The notes under the pieces were generated by a model. The model had not been told where the DNA came from. It worked only from the letters and a program-made list of their open reading frames with translations, and did no database searches. A DNA stretch of 64,000 bases from the NCBI RefSeq assembly GCF_000150275.1, contig NW_002060962.1, positions 336,007 through 400,006 on the forward strand. Direction: 5' to 3'. The position numbers and the translations under genes are program-made. Shown here piece after piece: positions 54,377-64,000 of the stretch. The stretch is from Trichoplax adhaerens. Taxonomy: Eukaryota > Placozoa > Uniplacotomia > Trichoplacea > Trichoplacidae. Each line of letters opens with the position of its first letter. The stretch's first letter is position 1.

Positions 54377-55949
54377 GAGATTTCTAATACAAACCATCAG
54401 TCACTGATAGGTGTGCGATCGGTTCTACCAGTATACAAGTCACGCTGAAATACTGTTGTGGCAGGAAATAACGAAATACTGGTGGTAAACAATCCTACAC
54501 AGGAAAACATCGATAATCATGATTATTTTATATGAAACTCTGTGTCTATTTTCTACGCGACCACTAGCTCTTTCCTGTTGTCAGTCAAAAATTCCATAGC
54601 CTACATATAGAGATAGATACACTTTTTCTTATACGTATAATAAATAGAAATGTGGTGGATCTTGAGGTTGACTAGTGATGCTTTTCATAAAATGCAGCTC
54701 GCGCTTTGCTACTAGTTGATTAACTTTAATGAAGGTTATACTGTACAGTACATACATTAGCAGAGTCATGGAATGATCGTGTGAAGCAATGCCGAAGAGA
54801 TCTTAAGACTTTCCTTTTTATAAGATTCTAGCTGTAATAGTAAAGGATCGATTTGTAACTCAGTAGCGGCATACTATACAGATATTGAAGTTGACTCAAT
54901 TCCTAGACACGACACAGACAAGCATTTGGATAACATACCATGTTGATAATTTGTAATCTATGATTATAATTATTAGAACTTAGCACTTCTCTATCATAAT
55001 TATAATTATCAGACATGACATTACGCTACGGTTCGGACTTAGTGCTCTAGTGTAACGCTACACATATTTTAATGATTGTTCGCGACAAGAAAAGCACATC
55101 ACCATGGCTAGACAAGGCATAATTTTATTCCAGCAATTCGTTCCATATCAGTGACGACAGTGCCAGTCTGTCCATTTAATTTAAAAGATAGCATTTCTTC
55201 TGAAATTAATCAACAAGACCAGATAGAAAACGCCTATACATTTATTCTGTCACTTATAACGAATCCTTATTTAAGTTTATGCCTTATCATAAGTAAGTAA
55301 GATAATGCAGAGATTTTATTGAGATACTGCATGACCGGCATACGAATATGAAGATACGTTAAAAGATAGCCTCATACTACTGCACAATGTACATGCATTC
55401 TCTCGCTTATATCAAATCGCTATGGAAGCCTATGCCTTACCGTAAGTAGGTAATGCGCGATACGCATTCGAATACAAAGATGTGAAATACGTTAAAAGCC
55501 TAGCATAGTACACGTGAATACAAACGAAAATTGTGAAATGCCAACATTATCTTTAGGTATTGAGCTATGGAGGACTAGTTGTCATATATCTGAATCTTAG
55601 CCTTGACTAATGTTAGTACACGAAAATACACAACACTAGTTATTCAATTAGCAATGCAATTCATACAGTTTACTACCGAAATAACGCTTGACAAGGATAC
55701 GGTATCGTATCTGTTGCAAATCTTATTTCTAGGTAGTATTCCAATTCATTGCAAGTGTACACATTGTTCTGGCAAATTACCATAATAACTAACTAAAATC
55801 CTGCAATCTTACTTACTTAGGACTACATTAACATTAAAAATACTCGCATATACTATAAGTTAAGTTATAAACTTAAATTACTGTCCTCAGTCTTTTCCCT
55901 AGATAGAGTTACAGAGTTGGCTAAAATTGAAATATCTATAATATATCGA
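54377..55949. other. Spacer between satellite and esterase B
   Basis: AT-rich, with one isolated ACTGTACAGTAC near 54740 and chance frames (55603-55785). I see no gene in it. Confidence 0.5.
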
Positions 55950-58262
55950 TTAATTTTTATGGCTACCACCACCCCGACAATACGTAAAACACAAAATAAA
56001 GATAAGGAGAAGCAGAGCAGCACTAACACCAATCATAACAAATGCTACAACTCTAAAGGTAGATTCTTGATTTACAGTTCCATTTGTAGTGAACATCATC
56101 GTTGGCTGAAATGTAACTGAAGTGGTGATGTCGAAAGGGGGTCCAAATTGAGGTGTCATATATTGATTGAAAAAGGCGATCTTATTACGTTTATAATTCG
56201 TAACAGCTTTCATTGATTGAAGACTAATATTTAAGCAATTGGGATTGCTAGAATTATACTGAGGCCAAGTCACTTTCGATGTGGAAGGATCTCTGACAAT
56301 AGAGTAATTGTAAGAATATGTTATAGAAACAGTTTATTGTACATCTTTTAAATTCAGTACTCTACACGTAATTTATTCGACAGATTCTAAGTAGGCTATA
56401 TTGTAAGAGGGCAGTATTATAAGGAAAGAGGGAAGCAGTAATTCTGTATTATGGTGTAAATAAAATGCTAGCAACATATCCTTTTTTCAAATATTCTATT
56501 TATGTATACAAGATAGTGGTGGACTACCTTTGGAGACTGCCTTTTATTAAACTGACCGTTGTAGATTTAGGCTGTATCTACGGCATGATCTTGTTTTGGT
56601 AGTGTATTTTATTTTGTCGCTGACATTTACTATTATTACTTTAAACCTTAAATTATAATTTACTTTTATTTATTTTATGTCTACCTTATTGTATACTCTT
56701 TTAACGCATAAATACAGCTTGATCTTGTTGCATACTGTAGCATTATTCGCATCTAGTCATAATTAGAGTGGGAGTGTTGAAAGTTTCAGACCATTAAAGA
56801 AAACTTACCCTGTATGAATAAAATTTCCCCACATCTTCATGGAATCTCTACTTAGTTGCGCTTCAGCAGTAGTAAAATTAGTTAGATAATAAGCAGGTTT
56901 TTGGACTGGGTAGCCGTAAAAATATGGTACATCCATACTATGAGTTACACCCATATAAGCTGGCAAATATATATCTTGCTGTGTATGATAAGTCCAAACA
57001 TAATTATATGTTGGGGCATGTTTAGAATATTTTTGGGCCATGAAATCAGAAGTTGAAAGAAATAGAGCATCATTGGATAGTTCGCCTAACTTCATTCTAT
57101 TAACGGTTGGCGAGTCGATATTAGTATAATCAGTATATCTATTAATAACGGAAGCTCTAGCCGATGGAGGATATTCCCTAAACCAATTACTGACATAACC
57201 CAAGAATACTTGTCTAGTGACTAATGGAGGAATAAAAGAGTAACCGTCTTGTAAAGTTGTTCCGATCAAAAGTCGGCCTTTAAAAAAGCGACCATCCTGG
57301 AGTAATTTCCTAGGATTTTCATTAAGAAATCGACCATCGATGACAAGACCAAAATTTGCAGGATTTTCTCTTAACAACGCAAATTGAATTTGTAACAGTA
57401 TTGTAGAATTGTACTTATTGATGCATTGATAAATTGCACGGAGGTTGGAAGTATTACATTGACCTACTTGGCCAATTCTTAGAAAAGTAGCTCGTGCTTC
57501 TGCAACGGATCTACCGTCAAGGATAGTTCCGCTTTCCATGATTGCGTAGCGATATAATCCACTACTACTAGGCGCTACTAGATGTATTCCAACAGCGAAT
57601 GAACCAGCAGAGAAACCAGCTAAAGTTACAGCATCCTTCTTACCGCCAAATTGCTCGATATTATTTTGTACCCATGCCATTGCTAGTTGCTGATCTAAAA
57701 AGCCAAGGTTGGCTTGGATAGAACGGCTATTTGCATTGGCTTCTCCTGAAGTCGTGAAACCGAATATACCCAATCTGTAATTCATGGTAACTACAACAAT
57801 ATCTTCCGTTACTGCTAATGTTTGCGGCTGCCAATTAGCACCACTTCCACCTATGTAGCCACCACCATGAATCCAAACCATGACGGATTTATTGCCAGCT
57901 ATACTTGGCGCAGTAGTAAAGACATTCAAGTATAAGCAGTTTTCATTAATGATACTTTCTGGAGCTGTAAGTGGCGATCTGAAAACTGGAACAAATTGAA
58001 TACATGAACTGCTATACTTTGTGGCATTTAATACACCGGGCCATGAGGAATTTAACGGCCGAGATGGCTTAAAACGATTCACGCCGATGGGAGGTTCAGC
58101 AAAAGGAATTCCCAAATATTTATGTAAAGTCGTTTGACCAACCAGTTCCGTTGTGCCCCTAACAAGTCCTTTATCGGTGTTAACGATTATTTGACCGATT
58201 GAATTCGATGTTAAAATTCCCAAAATAATAAAAATGGAGGCATGAAAACAGTAGTAAGCCAT
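55950..58262 (-). CDS. Membrane-anchored type-B carboxylesterase B
   Basis: Paralogue of esterase A. Exon 1 (56809-58262) encodes a signal peptide (FHASIFIILGILTSNSIG) and the catalytic domain; exon 2 (55950-56292) encodes the stalk, a membrane helix (VVAFVMIGVSAALLLLIFIL) and a short tail (RGGGSHKN). Total 598 aa. Seen: WIHGGGYIGGSG (oxyanion loop normal), NENCLYLNVFT (EDCLYLN motif with Asn for Asp), elbow GFSAGSFAV with Phe where Glu is usual, acid region GTTLQDGYSF, and His in VTHSMDVPYFYGYP. The intron splits a Gly codon (GG|A) as in A and C. Predicted as a type I surface enzyme; substrate unknown. Confidence 0.93.
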
Positions 58263-61032
58263 TTTCCTTTTTACTGAGTTAATTACTGGTATAGGGAATA
58301 AAACAAGTACTTAAAATTGTAATAAAATTAACAACTTCTTGTCTTAATTAGCTAATAGTTCATCAATAAACAGCCAAAAACAACCTGTTGAAAATTCACT
58401 ACCACACACCGTAGACGTTTCTTTTATCTTTTTGTTTGTGGTAACTAAAGCTTTGGAAGTTCTATGTATTGACTACTGAATAGCACTTATTATAATTACC
58501 ATATCTTTTCCAGGCGGTCTACCAATGAGATGTAACGCTGATGTAGTTGCTTTTGTGATACCTTCCTTTCATGGGATATCTAAATTATTCTTACTCTAAG
58601 AATAGTTATAGGACATACTATTATATACTTTCCGTTATGATCATCACAGTAAATTACCATCAGCATAAATTCAGTAAACTGGCTGATTAATTAGCAAACT
58701 TCACGTGACACCATCATTTTATTGCTTGTAGAAAAATTTTAAGCTATGATATGAATATTCCAAGAGCACAGTATACTATGACACTTATATTATTAATTTT
58801 ACAATTACTATATATATAGAGATAGTAGTCTTGATTCGAGTCGAGTTGAGAAGACGAGGATTATGTCGGTATTAGGATCGCCAACCTTAATAACATAAGG
58901 CTTAGGTTAGGTTATATTATCGAATAGATTTGTGACAGGAATTGGCCTTTGATATACTGTAAAGCTGATAAAGATAATTTCGGGACAATACAGGGTGTGG
59001 AAAGGCAGGATATAACAAAATAAGTTTCAGCAAATACAAGCAAGCAACGTACTTATAACCAATCATTAATTTGTTAATTGTTGCTATCTGAAATCGAATT
59101 TTTTTGATTATCATATATAATGACTCCGTTATACAGTTTAGAACGTAGAACTTCGTTAAACAAATGAATAACGAGCTCAAATGCTCAATATATACTATAC
59201 TACGACATGTGTATATTGAATTTTAAATGCTTATTGTCGAGCAAAAATAGAGTTATATAATTTAAAGTTTTTAATACAAAAATTAATTTGATTTATTCGA
59301 AGTAGAAATAGCCATATCACGTTATTCGGACTTTCCTACAGTAAAGTACAGGTTACTACTCTTGTTTAATAGCTTATATATACGATAGAATTATATGCGT
59401 ATCTAGTATTCATTCTTACATCTATGATTTTTTGAGATTATGATTCTACTTATAGACTGATTTAATTTTATAGTTATTTTAATGAGGCTAAAAGTCAGTA
59501 AGAACTACAGAAGTTTTTTTCCTAATATCGTATGACTAGATCAGTAAACTACTCTACTAGAGAAACAGCATCAATTTAATTTTCAGGAGTATTTAATACA
59601 GGTTGCTGGGAGGTAGATAAAAGCGAGGTATTATTATATTTCGGGAGGATTTTTTAAAGAAACATAAGCTGCCGGAAGTAATTGCCCTACTATCAAAACA
59701 ATTAACAGCCAATAGTTATATAATTACTAGCATTTTAATGGATGCTAAAATGAATTTATATCATTTTAGTGACTCATATTTCGTTAAGTACCGCCCTTGT
59801 ATTCTTTTTACAACAGCTATTAGCAATAAAGATTATCTCATATCTTTCACTCTGATGTATAGTATTAATATCCTACTTCCAAACCGATATGAAAGCAACA
59901 TTAATCTTAGTAGGTTGAGATTGAAATCAATTTACTAATCCTTGCTGGCCTATTTCACAATTTTAATTGCGCTGTTATACCTGCTGTACGCCTTTAAAAC
60001 TATATTTTATTACTAATGTACAGCGATACTATTCTTTTGTTAATGATTCAAGTAATTAATAGTTTCTTTCCACTCATCTTAGCGATAACGCCATGATATA
60101 ACATATACTAGCAGTTAAAAAATTTCCTATCGCTGAAACACTATAATCATTTATCATATCAATAATAAAGCATAGTAAGATACCCTAATTTAGAACAATT
60201 TATTTGTTCCAGATCTTAGGTTACTAATCCGCTTAATATGCAACAAAGCTGGTAAGAAGTTGCATAAATGAGATTAAGCGCATGTTTCCACCAAAAGTGA
60301 AATATTTAATTGAACTGCTACTAATCAAGATTACTTATAAATCAAAAAAGTATTTTCTAATATCAACTAATTTAATAGCCCCAGGACGAACTATACTTTC
60401 TTAGTAACTTAGCTTAATTAATATAAGATATTTATTAATTAATAGGTATTCAATATCCGTACAAATTGATCCACAAATTCATTTTACTGTTATAAAGTAT
60501 ACTGTATGATTGTAAAACTTTCTTATTATTAAAAGTCAACTTTTATAAAGCATGATATGGGTATACCGAGAAATTAGGTAAATAACCATACCAAAACATG
60601 CATGCAAGATTTTAATGTCATTTATTAGGTCATCTGCGACTAAATCGCATTTTTAAGTGTAGGAAACCTTTACGCAATCTTTCAAGCTAACCACTTTTAT
60701 TAATGCTACACGATAAATTATAAATTATCTAGAAGTGAAATCTTTACACACAACGTCATGTAGTCTTAATCTTTTCAGTGATTGTAACTTATTTGAGATT
60801 GGACCAGAGCTTTAGAACAATCTTATGAAAACTTTAAAAGCAGTTTTTTAATTTCTGCATCATCTTATTATACTTATTAACAGACAATTATGTTAAAAAC
60901 CCTACAATACCACGCTAAAGCTAATACTCAGCATTTTCCCATTTAACGGTATAATGAATAGTGCATTATGACAATAGTAAAATAGTATCTTAACGAGGTC
61001 GATTATATAATTATGAATTCAACTTTAAATTT
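58263..61032. other. AT-rich spacer between esterases B and C
   Basis: This 2.8-kb spacer must hold the promoter of esterase B and the 3' UTR of C. Frames at 58917-59180 and 59738-59938 have no recognisable family. No repeat array or GTAC cluster is seen. Confidence 0.5.
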
Positions 61033-63139
61033 CTACGCAGCATATTGCTCTTTGCCTTTGTTTAATTTGCAAAGTAGGATAATTACAATAAGCAATAATA
61101 ATCCAGTAACACCTGCTAAAACATACGTTGAAATCATATAGGTTGATTCCAATGAATTCGATACTGTAGAAGCCATTGTTGATTTGGAAGTTGGAAGTGG
61201 AGGTGTATTTGTATTTGTGAGTGTAGCAAGTTGGGGAAGATATTGATTCCAAAAGGCGAATGGCTTACTATAGTAATTCTTTGCAATTGCCAATTTAGGT
61301 GCAATCCACATGTAGTCTTTGCTGGTTTCTCTATATCTTGGCCAAGCTGGTGAAGAGCTTAAATCTGACGGATTTCTAAATTATCGTAGTAAAGGGAGTT
61401 AACTATTTCGTGGTTGACCTTGTATCATTATATATATCATTATACATTGTATAACAGTCTAGCTAGCTCTAGATATTAATTAATAAACAAAATTTAATTC
61501 ATGCTTAATAATTTTGTCTGCCTTAGTTATTACCAAGTTGTAATGTAAGACTTATAAATTATTAATTGTCGCAATTCTTAATCTAGTTTACAACCGTATG
61601 CGGGTATTTACACATATATAGCAATTGCTGAAAGACTACTTACCCTTGACGAATAAAGTTACCCCAGTATGCCATAACCTGTCGGCATACTTGTCGATCG
61701 GTATCATCAAATTTGTCTGGAAAATTTGCAGGTGGATCTAATGGATAGCCAAAAACATATGGGATCTCTATAGTATGCACTGCTTTAGCAAATGAAGGCA
61801 TCGCGGTTCCTGCAGTGCGATGAGCAAATATGTAGGTATAGGTTGGTACATATCGAGAAAGCGCATCTGCATAATTTTCGTTAGGTACACTAAAGCGATA
61901 ATCATTGAGCATATCGCCATACTGATCCCTATTAATGCTTGGTGAGCTAACATTGGCCCAGTTAGTATACTGATATTGGATAGAAAGTTTTACACGTTGA
62001 TTTGCTGCTGGAAAATTACCATTGACATAATTTTTAAACTGATTTTGTGAAAGTCCTTGAGATATATTTGGCATAAGTAATAAGAAAAAATAGCCATCAT
62101 TCAACATCGTGCCTATCATGATGTCGGCTTTATTAAACTTTCCTGAAATTATAGCTTTGTAAGATGATTCTGGTAGTATATCGCCATCAACAATGGGTGA
62201 ATATGGATTAGTTCCAAGGAATCTCAATTGAAGTTGTACCAATTGCTGGGCTGGTAGGGTTCTTAGACAATTTACAGTCTCTGTTGTGATGTTTTTGTAA
62301 CATCTAGCTACCGTGCTATACTGTACAAAGAAATTTTTAGCATCAGATAGTGTGAACTCGGTCGTCAATTTAGCTTTCTGATAAGATGGGAAATCTCCAA
62401 AAATACCACTTTGTATGATAGCGCGGCTAAATAATCCTTTGCTAGATGGCATAACCAGGTGATTGGAAACAGCAACCGCTCCAGCTGAGTTACCTGCTAT
62501 TGTAATTTGATCTTTATTACCTCCGAAATTTTCGATATTCTCTCTAACCCATTTCAAGGCCAAATTTTGATCTTGTAAAGCTAGATTTGCTGGAATAGTC
62601 CTTTGATTGGCATCCTTTTCACCTGACGTCATGAAACCAAAGATTCCAAGTCGATAATTTATTGTAACAACAACGATATTTTCGTTAGCAGATAAGATTT
62701 GTCCTTGCCACCATGCGCCAGTTCCATAAAGGAATCCACCACCATGTATCCATACGAGTACTGACATATTCCCGGCTTTGCTAGGGTTAGGCGTAAAAAT
62801 ATTAAGGTAAAGGCAATCTTCACTGACTTGTATTTTATGCGAATTTTGACTTAAAGGGCCTACGAGATTCGGTTGAGAACAATCTTTTTGATATTCAGTA
62901 GCATTTAGAACACTAGACCATTGCTCTTTGGGTACTGGCGGCTTAAATCGTAGCTGACCTACGGGAGGCTGAGCGTAAGGAATGCCGAGATAGGCAAACT
63001 GATCAGTACCATTAGTATTTACTATCTTACCACTAACTGAACCAGCTGTAGTAGAAACGATTAGTTGAGCTTTAGAATAAGGTAATAATGCAATAGTTAA
63101 TATTACAATACAGCTTGCGGTAAATCTTTCCAAAGTCAT
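61033..63139 (-). CDS. Membrane-anchored type-B carboxylesterase C
   Basis: Third paralogue. Exon 1 (61644-63139) encodes a signal peptide (FTASCIVILTIALLPYSKA) and the catalytic domain; exon 2 (61033-61375) encodes a Thr/Pro/Ser-rich stalk, a membrane helix (VLAGVTGLLLLIVIILLCKL) and the tail NKGKEQYAA. Total 612 aa. Seen: LGIPYAQPPVGQLRFKPP, SEDCLYLNIFTPNPS, WIHGGGFLYGTG (normal oxyanion loop), elbow GNSAGAVAV with Asn for the usual Glu, acid region GTMLNDGYFF, and His in VHTIEIPYVFGYP. It keeps the same GG|A intron as A and B, so the three arose by duplication. A surface or secreted-lumen ester hydrolase is likely; there is no evidence that it acts on choline esters. Confidence 0.94.
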
Positions 63140-64000
63140 AGTATTGCTTTAGATTAATCTTCCTTAATAAGTTCGGTATTCTTCTTAATAGTGAAAGAAG
63201 TTGAAAGAAACGTTGAAAAGGATTTAGCTTAAATGTACAGAATTAAAGGTTTTCCACCAACGATACGAGTACAACCTAAACTTCTTGAGGTGTTACAGCG
63301 CTAGCGTTTATATATATAATCTGGATCGAATAAAGCTGTCCTAAAGAGCTCTAGTAAAAAATATTTTAAATAACTTAATTTCATAAAATTATGAAAAGGT
63401 CACCCATCCTATGTAAATAAGAATATTAGTATTATTTAGGTGTGACTTACATGACCAGTAACCGTACGGTCTATTGAAGGGACTACTGCACTAAAAAAGA
63501 AAAAGAGGGACCTTATAAGCATGCAGCTAAGTTGGTTTTGCTCAGTATGATATACGATTTTATTGGTATCGTATAATAGAATGACCGGGAAAATGGTAGG
63601 CCTCCACATTATTTTGCATATCACCTCCCTTTTTCTTTTCTACGACGAGAACAATAATTACTGTCTTATTTCCATGACATAAGGTGTTATTAATATATCA
63701 CCATGGTATCCATGTATTATATTTACCGTTAGTAATTGAACACTTGTTTGATGTTAACAATTACAATTTATACCGGTTCAAACTTTAAGAAAGTTATGTG
63801 CATTATAGTTGTTGACAATGGCATCTTTTGAAGAGATTTGCATGCTTAATAATACCCTAATATGGCTAAAAACCTGATTACAGTACTGTAATGAATCTTA
63901 TTTTCTCCGCATTTAGTCTGAATGGACCATGAATGGACGGACCATCTTTATTATTGATCCAGCGAAAGCTCTTAAAATCGGTGTAAATCAGAGTCCTGCA
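63140..64000. other. Upstream region of esterase C
   Basis: AT-rich, with a single ATTACAGTACTGTAAT palindrome near 63879. The frame at 63436-63624 looks like chance. Nothing else can be supported. Confidence 0.5.

Noticed and set aside
44565-63139. Neuroligin or acetylcholinesterase assignment for the esterases
   Set aside because: The triad is intact, which argues against neuroligin. No choline-site pattern can be assigned with confidence, so only the family name is given.

Overview
The window is nuclear DNA of an early-branching animal. It is AT-rich and uses the standard stop codons. Genes are short and intron-dense: introns mostly run 50 to 500 bp with GT-AG ends, and exons go down to 13 nt and perhaps 4 nt. 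There is no operon structure. The gene content (UNC-45, ZNF706, STAM, SF1, NOL6, CMC1, membrane-anchored carboxylesterases) is animal-like. Compactness and base composition make a placozoan (Trichoplax or Hoilungia type) the most likely source; this is inference, and a sponge is the main alternative.

Left part (1-43 kb) is a housekeeping block with mostly alternating gene orientation: UNC45 (-), LSM6 (+), PSMD14/Rpn11 (-), NOL6 (+), STAM (-), ZNF706 (-), RPS8 (+), an unrecognised membrane protein (-), SF1 (-), CMC1 (+). The products serve myosin and Hsp90 folding, U6 snRNA and mRNA decay, proteasomal deubiquitination, 18S rRNA processing, endosomal sorting, the 40S ribosome, branch-point recognition and cytochrome oxidase assembly. 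For LSM6, NOL6, ZNF706, RPS8 and CMC1 I could join all exons by hand into an open frame of the expected length.

Right part (44-64 kb) is gene-poor and AT-rich. It holds three tandemly related, membrane-anchored type-B carboxylesterases and an RDH13-like short-chain dehydrogenase, all on the minus strand. A recently homogenised 135-bp satellite lies between the dehydrogenase and the second esterase.

The most striking non-genic signal is a family of self-complementary arrays built on TACAGTAC/GTACTGTA. They are dense in all four divergent promoter regions and upstream of STAM and the dehydrogenase. They are nearly absent from convergent 3' regions and from the esterase promoters. Some are organised in higher-order ways: a foldback pair between UNC45 and LSM6, a triplicated module between SF1 and CMC1, and a triplicated module between PSMD14 and NOL6. 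I know of no described system that explains this.
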